A stretch of DNA of 50,914 bases from Halicephalobus mephisto (taxonomy: Eukaryota; Nematoda; Chromadorea; Rhabditida; Panagrolaimidae): contig SWDT01000446.1 of NCBI GenBank assembly GCA_009193035.1, positions 1-50,914 of the forward strand, given 5' to 3'. Positions 1 to 10,299 of this stretch are shown here, one piece after another (the first letter of the stretch is position 1; the number at the start of each line of letters is the position of its first letter). The translations under genes and the position numbers were made by a program. The notes below the pieces were generated by a model. It was given only the letters and a program-made list of their open reading frames with translations. It had not been told where the DNA came from and did no database searches.

Positions 1-99
1 GATGACAAAAAACAAAAATTTCGAAATAACAGAGGATAGTGAATAAAAGTCTAAAACGGATCAAAGACGATAAGGACTAAAAAACCACAACAAGTTAAG

Positions 100-470
100 T
101 ATGACAAGAAATTTAAAAAATTAAAATAAAAGTGGAAAATTAAAAATATATGAAATTAGATGGAAATTTCTGAAATTAGAAAAAATCGCAAAATAATAAT
201 TTCGATTTCACCAATGGATACAAGGAGTGAACAATGATAACAGATGGACTACGGTAAGGAATAAAAAAATTAAGAAAGAGAATTTTAAAATAGAAAAATT
301 TAAATATATGAAATTAGATGGAAATTTCTGAAATTAGAAAAAATCACAAAATAATAGTTTCGATTTCATCAATGGATACAGGGAGTGAACAATAATAACA
401 GATAGACTACGGTAAGGAATAAAAAAATTAAGAAAGAAAATTTTAAATAAAAAAAATTCACATATATGAA
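100..470. repeat. 158-bp tandem duplication upstream of the E2F gene
   Basis: Two copies of a block running through ATATATGAAATTAGATGG, a TTTCGATTTCA segment and a GACTACGGTAAGGAAT segment start at equivalent positions 146 and 304, a spacing of 158 bp. They differ at only a few bases, so the duplication is fairly recent. A third partial copy may begin near 467. The block is AT-rich and I see no coding potential in it. It ends just before the GC-rich E2F promoter. Confidence 0.8.
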
Positions 471-498
471 AGTTAAAAGAAAATCAACGTTCAAAATC

Positions 499-528
499 GC
501 CCGCCAAACTGAAACCAAAATGGCGGGC
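499..528. promoter_or_regulatory. Inverted pair of E2F binding sites in the E2F promoter
   Basis: GCCCGCCA (499-506) and TGGCGGGC (521-528) form a perfect 8-bp inverted repeat with a 14-bp spacer. Read on the minus strand, the left arm gives TTTGGCGGGC (508-499), an exact match to the classical E2F/DP site core. The right arm reads AATGGCGGGC. The pair lies about 190-215 bp upstream of the start codon of a gene that itself encodes an E2F protein, so direct autoregulation is a natural inference. The GC-rich patch stands out against AT-rich flanks. Confidence 0.7.
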
Positions 529-715
529 GCGGCTCTCGAAAGGAAAAAAAGGGTCTGTCCGTCCAACTGGCCGCTGTTTTCGAATTCGTATCTTACCGCC
601 GCTCGGAGTTGTCTCAGAAACCGGCGCAAAATTTGAAGTACCCATTTTCGTGTTTTCATTTTTATTTTTACAAATTTAATAATTTACTAATTTTTACACT
701 GTTTTAGGTTTGAAA

Positions 716-2180
716 ATGGAGACATTGAAGCAGGAACTCCTAGAAGAAAGAAATGAATATATCGTGGACCAGACAGACGGACAAGAAGAAGACATAGTCG
801 TTGACGACGGCGAACAGGGGGTCAGTTACGCCGAAGATCACGAACTTACCGAGACTTATGAGGATGAAGCCAATCTCAGTCTCCAAAGCACTCGTCAACA
901 ACGGTCCTTGTCGCATTTGACGGAACAGTTCATCAAGTACCTCCAGGAGAAGCCCGCAGGCATGGTCGACCTGAATCAGTGTGCCGAGGAGCTCAAGGTC
1001 ACCCAGAAGCGGAGAATATACGACATCACGAACGTCCTCGAAGGAATTGGTCTGATTTCGAAAAAAAACAAAAATGTGATATATTGGAAGTAAGTTTTTC
1101 GTTTTTCAAATTCACTAGCCAAACGATCCATTTTCGGTCTGGCTCTTTTGGCGTCGACTATAGTATTTCCAACATTTTTTAGCAATTTCATATATAACCA
1201 TTAGCTTTTGAGGATGAAACACTCCTATATATAAATCTCGCAGTTTCTAAGTCGATCCACAACATGGTTCCTGGATTTTAGGCCCCTTTGGTTTTTAAAA
1301 ATTCCCTTCGAGACAATTTTGAAAATCTCATAGTTTTTGTAACTGTACTAAAAGTGAGTTAATTCGTTTTTGATTAGGATACAATTTTATATGTAACTTT
1401 TGCCTTCTAAAATGAAACTTTTCGTATCTCGTACAGCTCTAATGCGAAAGCTTCTAGACCTATTCAATCTAAATATAGTTCCAAAAAATTAATCCTAAAA
1501 CAACTACCCTTCAAAACGACAATTTTAGGCCACTTTAGTTTCTAAAAACTTGGAAATTCTCTTCGAGACAGTTTTATTTTGAAAATTTTGTTATTTTTAC
1601 AATAGTGTGATTCTTGAAATTTTCCAGAGGAGGAAAACTTAGGAAACCCGGTGGAGGAATCGACATGAAACCGGCAGAAAGCGATAAAATATATGAACTG
1701 AAGCAGGATCTGACGGATTTGGAAAGAGAAGAACGACTACTCGACACTCACATCAAATGGCTGAAACAAGCGATCAAGAACCTATCCGAATCCGGAGACA
1801 ACTACAAATACGCTTACACTACTTACGAAGACGTCAGAAGTTGCTTTCCAAATAACCAGACTTTTCTCATTCAAGCTCCAAAAGACACTAAATTCATCGT
1901 AAGAACCCCCGTCTTTGAAATAAGTAATCCATCGTTTTAGACACCTGCAATTCAACATGGGGATCATCATTATAAACTCCAAGCCTTAGGGACTGCAGGT
2001 CCGATTTCTGCTTATTATGTCCATCCTGGATCCACGCAGCTGCTAGAAGACGAAGACGGTCATGTGACAGAAACAATAACGCAAGAAGCCGCTTTTCTGG
2101 AGTTGGAGCCTCCGCCTCAGCGAGAATACACGTTGCCAACTCCAGGGAACTGTACTGTGTTGGATCTCTTCGACGACTGA
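716..2180 (+). CDS. efl-1: E2F family transcription factor, E2F4/5-like
   Basis: Exons 716-1089, 1628-1898 and 1941-2180 join in phase to give 294 residues. The E2F winged-helix DNA-binding domain is at about residues 65-130 and carries the diagnostic [16 protein letters not shown] segment followed by WKGG. A dimerisation coiled coil and marked-box region follow ([14 protein letters not shown], then the [11 protein letters not shown] stretch). The protein ends in LDLFDD, resembling the DLFD core of the pocket-protein (Rb) binding motif. There is no long N-terminal cyclin A-binding region, which favours the E2F4/5 class. E2F works with DP proteins at promoters of cell-cycle genes. A TTTTAG acceptor at 702-707 lies 8 nt before the ATG, suggesting trans-splicing. 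The second intron is only 42 bp. The name assumes a nematode orthologue; the family is certain, the exact orthologue less so. Confidence 0.93.
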
Positions 2181-3099
2181 AATTAATCTTCCAAATTAGC
2201 AGATCTCAGAAGGGAAGCCACTTTGCTCGAAATAGTCTTTAAGGATGAGTTATATCAAATCGAAGCTCTGGGTATATGTTCAGAATCTGGTTAATTTTCG
2301 CTGAAAGATTTTCTGAAACGAGGTAATCTAGTTTTTGTCTACTTTTTGGTAACTTTTTCTAAAACTAGGTATAATCAACGGGAAAAATACGTCTGATTGA
2401 AAGATATTTAAAGTAGGTTAAATTGGAGTAGCAAATGAGCGGTCCTAAAAATTGAAAAAAGGCAAATTTGGTTTTTTCGATATATCAAAATTTTCGAATT
2501 TGTTCAGCTTTCTTATTCTGGAAGACTTCATCCTAAATTGGCTATAAATTCTGAATGTGTATTTGATAAGATATAAAATGAGCTATAGTTTGTTTTAGGA
2601 TTACTTCGAGTGAACCGTGCGATATATCGAATTTTTCTGTTTTTTCGTTTTAGAAGATCTTTCAGCGGAAATTGACCATAGTTTTTGAATGTATATCCCG
2701 GGACATGTAAAAAAGGTGTACCTTGTTTCAGAGGGTACTTCGGGTTAAGTGACTTCCTTCGTCAGAAGACTTGTCGAAAGATTTAAATTTGGCTTTCAGG
2801 AAATTCTATTATCGTTGATTTTATAATTCGTTGAATATCAATTAGAATTGGAAAACGTTTTTGTTAATTTTAGCAGGTTTGAAAAACCTTGAAATATCTG
2901 TTTTTTGTGATCTTGGTTTGGCAGTGCGAACCTTGAATGTCGCTTGATTTCCTTGTTTGCCCTTCTCTGCTGCGCGTTTGTCTGTCATTTTTGCCTCGGC
3001 GACCGGGAAACGCACACGAAGCGTTTGTCATTTCTGTCCTCTGCGTCTTTTGCGCGCCTTTGAATTCCCAAGATTTTCGGTAAAATTTCACTTTTTCAG
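2181..3099. other. Intergenic region and probable promoter of the SMARCC gene
   Basis: From 2181 to about 2880 the DNA is AT-rich with no supportable gene; short ORFs on either strand look like chance. From about 2900 to 3080 it becomes GC-richer and pyrimidine-rich, contains a 6-bp inverted repeat AAACGC/GCGTTT near 3008-3027 and an E2F-like TTTTGCGCGCC near 3050, and ends in a TTTTTCAG acceptor at about 3092-3099. I read this as promoter plus the trans-splice site of the next gene. Confidence 0.55.
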
Positions 3100-3136
3100 A
3101 GTATTTGGAATACTGAAGTTTGTCTCAAACTCCGAA

Positions 3137-5760
3137 ATGCGTCGAAGGTAGGTCGATTGAAAGGATTATATATGGATTGAAATATTCTTTATAGTTCTAA
3201 CAAAAGGAAGCGTGAAGACGATGACGAGCCCATGGAACAGGACGAGGAGGACTCGAGAAGCCAATCGACTCCTGTACCTGTTCCTAAAGGAAGGGAAAAA
3301 GATTCGGAGTTTAACGCTCCGAGAGGACAGAAATTGACGGATTTGGACGAAGAAGCGGCAAATAACCGGGCGGAGAAAGAAAACGAAAAAGCGAACATCA
3401 TCGAGCAAACCAACTACATTGTCATTCCGAGTTATGCTTCCTGGTTTGACTATAACGCTATCCATGTGACGGAGAGGAAAGGAGTGCCGGAGTTCTTCAC
3501 AGGACAGAACAAAAGCAAAACTCCGGAAGTCTATATGTACATGAGGAACTTCATTATTGATTGCTACAGACTGAATCCAACGGAATACCTGTCTGCAACG
3601 TCATGTAGAAGGAATATTGCAGGAGATGTATGTTCTGTCCTGAGAGTTCATGCTTTTTTGGAACAGTGGGGCTTGATTAATTACCAAGTAGATCATTCTA
3701 ACTGGCCAGCACCCGTTGGACCTCCAAGTACTTCTCATTTTATGGTGTTAGCCGATACTCCGAGTGGTTTGACTTTGACGAATCCATTCCCTCCGGCTTA
3801 TCAGATGCACGAGAAGAAATTGAAGACTGAGGTGCCGGATGAAGTTAAGGAAGGCGAATCTACAACAGAACCGAAAAAAGAAGAAGAAAATAACACTGTA
3901 AAAAAATCAGAATTTGGACTGAAAACTGACCAATATGCTAGCCAAGTGAGAGCTTTAAGAGCGAAAGGAGCAATTACAGGGAGAGAGTGGACGGATCAGG
4001 AGATATTGCTACTTCTCGAAGGAATGGAGATGTTTTGTGATGATTGGAACAAAGTTGCTGATCATGTGGGAACAAGAACTCAGGATGAATGCATATTGCA
4101 GTTTCTACAATTACCTATTCAAGATCCGTATTTGGAGGGAGATGCCGGAGGAGCTTTGGGACCGTTGGCTTTTCAACCGGTACCTTTTAGTCAGTCAGCG
4201 AATCCAGTTATGTCGACAATAGCGTTTTTGGCGAGTGCTGTTGATCCGAGAGTTGCGGCAAGTGCTGCTAAAGCTGCTCTAGGTGGGGTTCTATGGTGGT
4301 TGTATGTAATAATTACGGTATTTCAGAGGAGTATGATAAGTTGAAAGGCGAACTTCCGCCGTATTTGGTTGCTGCTCACGCGAAGAACATTGAAGCGTAT
4401 GCTAAGGAACACAATGGAGAAATTAATGCTGAAATTGGATTACCTGATTACTCTCAGTTTGAAAAAGACGAGAAGTCGACTCCGGGCGAAGAGAAGATGG
4501 ATACTGCTGCTGTTCCGGAAGAGAATCGTCTACAAGAGAAAGATGGAGAAGTTGTTGCTCCTGAAAAACCACCTAATGAAGAGGAATCTGGAAAAGTTTC
4601 GGAGACGATTCAGAAAGCTGCAGCTGCGGCTCTTGCTGCTGCGGCAGTTAAAGCTCGGCATCTGGCTGCCGTGGAAGAGAAGAGGATGAGAGGACTGGTC
4701 GCACAATTGGTAGAAACTCAAATGAAGAAACTAGAATTGAAATTGAGACATTTTGAAGAACTGGAAGCCTTAATGGAAAAGGAAAAAGAAACTGTATGTT
4801 TGGTTTTTTGACTCTTGTTATATGGAGGTTTTCAGTTGGAATATCAACGACAACAATTGATTTTGGAAAGACAATCTTTCCATTTGGATCAGTTACGGTA
4901 TCTTGAAATGAGAGCGAAAACTGATGCTCATCATAAACTCGCGGAATCTGGTCAGCTTCCGGCTACTTTGCCGCCTGGGTTTGAGGTTCCTGTTCAAGGT
5001 AATCAAGCGCAGTTCGTTGCTACTAGTTGTGTATCTGCTCCTGGATCGAAAAACAAATCTCCGACTAGAGTTATGGTTGTTGAACCGAAACCGGATAATC
5101 TTTTGGAAGGACAGTCTGGAGAAGAGAAGAAGGATAGTAGTGCTCAACCGGCTCCTCAACGACCGCCGTCGTCTACTCAACAACAACCACCGGTTTCACA
5201 ACCTCCGCCGCCACAGCAACCTCCTCAACAACAACCTCTTCCTCCTAGTAGTCAGGCTCCGTTGGTGTCTAATATGCTTCAACAACCGCCACAGGGAGCT
5301 CCTCCACCGTCTTCGCAGTATCCTGGAGCTCCTCCACAACAAGGATATCCGCAAGGTAATTATCCTCCACCGGGACAAGGGTATCCTCCGCAACCGTATG
5401 CAACACCTCAGCAGTATCATCCTGGATATGCGCCATATTATGGACAGCCTGGACAACCGAGACCGCAATATCCTCCTCAACATCAGCAATATCCTCAACA
5501 AAGACCGCCGTATGGTAATTATGGTCCACCACAACAACAGGGACCACAACCGCCTAGACCACCGTATGGTGGACCACCACAACCAGGAGGATATTATCAA
5601 CCACCGTATCAGGTTGGGATTTTTAGTTTTGATGAGTAGTAATTGGGGGTTTTAGTATGGCAGTTATCCACCGCAGAATCAGATGCCTCCTATGCAAGAT
5701 GGAATGGATCCTTCTGGACATCAACCTCCTCCGCAACATCCAGAGCCCCCGCGAGAGTAA
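3137..5760 (+). CDS. swsn-1: SWI/SNF chromatin remodelling subunit SMARCC/BAF155-170 (SWSN-1/Moira)
   Basis: Five exons (3137-3147, 3195-4282, 4327-4793, 4836-5612, 5656-5760) join in phase to give 815 residues. Domains in order: a short basic/acidic N-terminus (NKRKRE), SWIRM at about residues 76-165 ([15 protein letters not shown]), a SANT domain at about 267-311 ([14 protein letters not shown]), an Ala-rich region leading into a long coiled coil at about 470-560 ([15 protein letters not shown]), and a Pro/Gln/Tyr-rich tail. This is the scaffold subunit that pairs through its coiled coil and holds the BAF/SWI/SNF ATPase complex. The N-terminal module before SWIRM in vertebrate SMARCC is absent in this model. 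The start is the first ATG after the TTTTTCAG acceptor at 3099; the frame stays open upstream to about 2957, so a longer N-terminus cannot be excluded. Introns are 43-48 bp. Confidence 0.92.
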
Positions 5761-5948
5761 TGATGTGATCTCGTGTTCTATTTTTGTCGATTATTTATTT
5801 TTTTATGCTATTTTTTAAAATTCTTTTTGGATTCTCGCGACTTGTTATCAATTATTATACAATGGATTCTGGATATTGAAGGTTTTTGGTTTAAATCCGG
5901 TTTACTTTTTTAATTTTTTCGAAATTCTTAATAGTTTTGGATTTGAGG
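5761..5948 (+). promoter_or_regulatory. Operon-type spacer between SMARCC and GINS4
   Basis: Only 188 bp separate the SMARCC stop from the GINS4 ATG on the same strand. A U-rich element with TACTTTTTT at about 5903-5911 lies some 25 nt before an acceptor-like TAATAG ending at 5934, and the GINS4 ATG follows 14 nt later. No canonical AATAAA is visible in the spacer. Spacing and U-rich tract fit a nematode operon whose downstream gene receives an SL2-type leader. This is inference from spacing only. Confidence 0.5.
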
Positions 5949-7037
5949 ATGAATTCGGTGGAATTGGACGAGTCGGGGGATAATGGAAGTCAAGAAGACG
6001 TTTCTCCGGCTGATGTCCTGAAAAGAATGAACGAAACTTGGATAAATGAATGTGCATCACCGTGTTTGTTACCTCATCAATTTGATCTGGTGGATATATT
6101 AGTCGATCAATCGGAACATATGACTGCTAATATTGCGAGAGTACCGGAAATGCATAGAAGGGATTTGAAATGTACAGTACATGAAATGGAACTTCATCGG
6201 ATATCGTATGTGATTAACTCGTATTTGAGGTTTGTGGATTTTTAAACAATTTAAAGTTTTAAAATTTAGAAGTTTAAGGAATGCTGGGTTTTTATGAAAT
6301 CTAAGGGAGATTTTAAAGTTTTTGGAAATTTAGGAAATGTTTTAAAAATTTCAAAACTAGAATCTAAGAAGATTGAAACTTTAGAATAAAAGGAAATGTT
6401 AAATTTTACAAATTCTAAGGGAGATTTTTTAACTTTTAAAAACCTGGAATATTTTTGAAAGTTTGAAAACTAGAATCTAAGATTGTGGAACTTTTTGAAT
6501 ATATGAAAGAATTTCTGAACTCCTTTGAAACCTATTTCGAACTTAGATCATGCAGGATTAAATTCTCATATGTGAACTTCAAGGTCTGAAAATCCTAAAA
6601 AGCCTAAGATCAAGAGAATCGAAAACTTAATTTTTAAAGTTTGTTTCAGAACGAGGTTGAAGAAAATTGAAGATGATCCAGTGGGAGCCTTGAAAGAAGA
6701 TGAATTAAGGAGATCTCAAGGACAAGACGAACTTCTGGAAGAAAGAGAGAGGAATTTCGCAAAGGAATACCTAGAGTCTTCAGGGAAATTACTAGAATCC
6801 CAGTTTCTGAAGCATCTGCCTCCGAGCATGGCCACGATTCCAATGCCGAAGAAAAACAAGAAGCAAGAAAGAGTGTTCTTCGAGGTTCTGGAGTCGAACG
6901 TGGAGGACATGACCGTCCCTAATCTCCAAACGAAACATGACTTGTACGTAGTTCCGCTCACGAGAGGATCGAAGCACATGGCTCCTTTCAGTAGTGTGGA
7001 AGATTACCTCGAGAAATCCCAAATACGGTTACTGTGA
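5949..7037 (+). CDS. GINS4: GINS complex subunit 4 (Sld5)
   Basis: Exons 5949-6229 and 6650-7037 join in phase to give 222 residues, about the length of human SLD5. The N-terminal helical A domain contains the typical ADVLKRMNETWINE start and the EMELHRISYVINSYLRTRLKKIE helix pair. The C-terminal B domain ends in the short strand-rich segment finishing SQIRLL. GINS (Sld5-Psf1-Psf2-Psf3) joins Cdc45 and MCM2-7 in the replicative CMG helicase in the nucleus. The intron is 420 bp, long for this locus. The gene follows SMARCC closely on the same strand and converges on the serine palmitoyltransferase gene. Genes of this kind are classical E2F targets, and an E2F gene lies 4 kb upstream; a regulatory link is only suggestive. 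Confidence 0.9.
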
Positions 7038-7038
7038 T

Positions 7039-7064
7039 TTTATTGAATACCTTGACTAAATAAA
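7039..7064. terminator. Interleaved convergent poly(A) signals
   Basis: AATAAA on the plus strand (7059-7064) serves GINS4. AATAAA on the minus strand (TTTATT at 7039-7044) serves the serine palmitoyltransferase gene and begins 2 nt beyond the GINS4 stop codon. Stop codons are only 56 bp apart. With cleavage 10-20 nt downstream of each signal, the minus-strand transcript would end inside the GINS4 coding region and the two 3' ends would overlap by roughly 50 nt. Confidence 0.7.
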
Positions 7065-7093
7065 AATAACGAAATTCGAATGGAAAACCCGAT

Positions 7094-9999
7094 TTACCAC
7101 TCAATTTTCATGTTTTTATAAAGATGAGTCCTTCTGGAGAACTTACTGCGACTGAAATCTCCAAGTTCATCAATGGCATCGAGTACTTTGTCAAGCATAT
7201 CTTTAGTATGGGCAGCGGATAAACAAATTCTAGCACGACTTTCAGTCATAGCTGTAGCAGGAAATGAAACTACAACAACACCAATTTTCTTTTTTAATAA
7301 CTCTCTACCCCATAGACCACATTGTGTTGGAAAATAAATAAGTACAGGTACTACAGGTGAATCATCAGAACCATACACGATAAAACCCATTTGTTTTAGA
7401 CGTCTTCTGAAATATCTTGAATTTCTGGCAAGTTTTTCAATTCTAGTTGATCCATCTCTAGTGCCGTCTTTGCCCATTATGATTGACATTGAAGCGATTA
7501 CTTGCTGAGCCACAGGAGGCGACATGGGCAGAGAGTAATATCCCGTAGGGGAAGTTTTCCTCAAGTGGTTGATAGTAGCTCTGGAACCGCCGATATAGCC
7601 TCCGGCAGCTCCGAAGGATTTCGTAAAAGTCCCCATCATTATGTCCACATCCTTAGGGTTGCAACCCCAGTACTCCACGACTCCCCTGCCTGTTGGTCCC
7701 ATCGCTCCGATCGAGTGGGCTTCGTCGAGGTAGAGGTAGCATTTGTATTTTTTCTTGAGGGCAATTATTTCTGGCAGATTGCAGATCGATCCCTCCATCG
7801 AGTATATCCCTTCCACGACGATCAGAATCTTCTTGTACGGTCTATGGGTCTTCGGGTTACCGTAAGCTATAGCGTCTCTGAGGATCTTCTCGAGGGAATT
7901 CATGTCATTGTGTTTGAAAACTTTGATTCCTGCCCCAGAAAGCCGGCATCCGAGGATCAAAGAAGCGTGGTTGTATTGATCCGACACGATCAAAGAATGT
8001 TTGTCCACGAGACAAGGGGCATTCATGGAGTTCGTGGCAAATCCCATGCTGAAACAAATGGCTGCCTCGACTCCAAGGAATTCAGCGACCAGTTGTTCCA
8101 GTTCATCCTGGGTGCGAGTGTGTCCTGGAAAGTTTTACGATTAGAGAAATGAAAAATATTAAAATTTTCGGAAAACTTTATAAAGGTCCCAGAACCAATT
8201 TAAAGAATCTATAATACTGGAGGCTTTCCACGTTGTGGGGATTCGTGTCAGGACTATTTCGTGAAAATTCCCATTTTTTAATTTTTTGGTAAAAATCTGA
8301 TTTTAAAACTAATTTTAAAAACTGAAAATTCCGAGTTTCTAACCAATTCCATGGAAATTTTCATTTTTGGTTTGTCAATCAAGTTGATCTACCTGTTTCG
8401 TGAATGTTGCCGCAGAGAGATAACCCGCTTTCTTCGATGGCATTCGCGGCCTGGTCAGCACAAGGTCCACTAGCCTCGGCAAATCCTAGGTAGTTGTAGC
8501 TTCCGACATTGATGACTTCAGTCTGAGTCCCAGTGAATTGAAAAGTCCAACAATAATCATTTGTAACTCTGTCTACGAGTTTGACCGTGGCCCCAGGAAC
8601 GGACCCGATCGGGCGTTCGAAGACATCTCTGACTCTGGTGTAGCAGTTTCGAGCATATATAGCTTCAAATGACGAAAATAAAGGCACAAAATCCTAAAAA
8701 AATCAAGTTAAAACGAAAAAACAAAAAAATAAAAATTCTAAAGTTAAATTAAACTAAAAAAGCAAAAAAACAAAAGTCCTAAAAAATTAAATTGAAAATA
8801 CATAAATTAAAAAAAATTAGAATGTAAAAATATACGTAAACTAAAGGTCTTGGGAAATAAGGAAATTTAAATTAAAAATATATAAATTAAAATAAAAAAA
8901 ACAGATCAATTAGAATCCTAAAATCACACTAATGTGAAGAGCAGAAGTGAGCGTTGTTATGAAGTTGTCTCGGCGCGAAATTCAGGAACATATTAGAGCT
9001 ACAGTAACCCATGTGCTGGCTTTCGGTTATTTCGCAATCTCACGGGTTTGGGATTGGTGTTTTGGAGGTTTGTTTAGCTTTAAAATGACTAGGATATTGT
9101 AAATCAGGGTTGTATGGGGTGCTGACCCTTTGCCCGCCCTCAGGGCTTAAGGGTGATATATCAATCGCCGAACATTCAAAAAATTACAATCAACGCCAAC
9201 TAATCTCCAAAAGCAGATTACTTGTTAAATTTAAAAAAAAATTAAATTAAAGTGAAGAAATTAGTCTTATCAGTGTTCTTTGAACACTATACCCGATCAT
9301 TCGAGAAAACTTACTTTTTGCTTTTCTAACTCCACTGCTGCTTTATTTTTTTCAAAACCGTATCTTCTCAAAAATTCTCGGACATAGGCCATGAGCAAAA
9401 GAACAAACCAAGCAAAGTAGACGGATAGTTGGAGTAGTTTGTTACAGTGCTCAAATTCGTTCGGACATCTTTGAGGAACGTTTCCGTTCACATCCGTCTT
9501 GGAAACTACTGCATTTTGCTGAAAATTAAAATTATTAAAAAGTAAAAAAAGTCATGTGGGAAATAGTTTTAAAAATAAAAAATCCACATATGAAAAATTT
9601 AGAAAAGTTACAAATAACTCATATATTAAAAAATTCATATATGAAAAATAAAAATTCATATATAAAAATAAAAATTCACATATGAAAAATAAGAATTCAT
9701 ATATGAAAAGTGAAAATTCATATATGAAAAGTAAAAATTCATATATGAAAAGTAAAAATTCATATATGAAAATAAAAGTTTATATATGAGAAAGTAAAAC
9801 TTACTTCTCGTGGTTGCTCGTCAGAATCCTCAACGCTGCTGGAGTCGGAACGTTCTCGAACATTGTCGTCTTTACTGTAAGCAAGTTCCAGAATATCAGT
9901 TCGTTCAGCAATTTTTCTTCGGACAAAATTGCCAAAGGCATCAATGGCGCGACTTCCGGCGTCAGATTCAGAATTATGACGCTTTGAAGTACTTGACAT
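7094..9999 (-). CDS. SPTLC2: Serine palmitoyltransferase long-chain base subunit 2
   Basis: Exons (minus strand) 9999-9805, 9518-9315, 8693-8393 and 8124-7094 join in phase to give 576 residues. It is the catalytic subunit that condenses L-serine with palmitoyl-CoA to 3-ketodihydrosphingosine at the ER membrane, the first step of sphingolipid synthesis. Visible signs: one membrane segment at about 93-111, the DFVPLF entry to the alpha-oxoamine synthase fold, DEAHS at 367-371, and the PLP Schiff-base lysine (about residue 402) in [12 protein letters not shown]. These are catalytic-subunit features, absent from SPTLC1. The start is the first in-frame ATG. Third-position GC changes sharply near 7500 within the last exon. 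Intron 1 holds a TTCATATATGAA repeat and intron 2 a GC-richer island. Confidence 0.94.
8935..9290. other. GC-richer unique island with hairpins in SPTLC2 intron 2
   Basis: The 621-nt intron is AT-rich except for about 8940-9180. That patch includes a GGGT...ACCC pairing near 9108-9132 and a GCCC/GGGC pairing just after. A perfect 7-bp hairpin, AGTGTTC-TTT-GAACACT, lies at 9272-9288. On the minus strand a frame of about 35 codons is open over 8937-9048, but no convincing exon joins the gene. It could be a relic element or a small structured RNA; I cannot decide. Confidence 0.4.
9590..9795. repeat. TTCATATATGAA palindromic minisatellite in SPTLC2 intron 1
   Basis: A unit of about 19-21 bp, AAAAATTCATATATGAAAAG, recurs roughly ten times. 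Its core TTCATATATGAA is a perfect palindrome. The same TATATATGAA core is seen singly near 150, 308, 474, 16508, 17003 and 19550-19600, so it is also a dispersed motif. Confidence 0.75.
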
Positions 10000-10299
10000 T
10001 TTTCAGAGAGTTATTTATTTCTTGATTTTTTTGATTTCCGATATGAAAAAAGAAAACTGCAAAGAGACAGGTTGTACAAATGAACGCTCCTCGAATATGA
10101 CGGGAAATTTCTGACGCGGTTAAGGCCGAAGGAAAAACGGACCTTCGACCAGTTTTATCAGAGGATTTACACGTGAAGACAGATATGTCCTTTATTAGGC
10201 CTGAATAAAAACGAAAAATCGGTCCTTATCTCAGAAATGTCAATCCAGGTCTGTTGGGCTGATTCATCAATATGGCATGATTCTCATATTACTTTTTTC

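Noticed and set aside
369..659. Minus-strand frame of 96 codons across the E2F promoter
   Set aside because: It overlaps the tandem duplication and the E2F-site region, starts in an unremarkable context and has a Phe/Leu-rich chance-like end; the plus-strand promoter reading explains the DNA better.
4893..5655. Several long alternate-frame ORFs over the SMARCC C-terminus
   Set aside because: They are shadows of the Pro/Gln-rich repeat-like coding sequence, with Leu/Arg- or Ser/Arg-monotonous translations.
7502..8152. 216-codon plus-strand frame opposite SPTLC2
   Set aside because: It is antisense to a well-supported exon with the PLP-lysine motif; the open frame follows from GC-rich codon use on the other strand.
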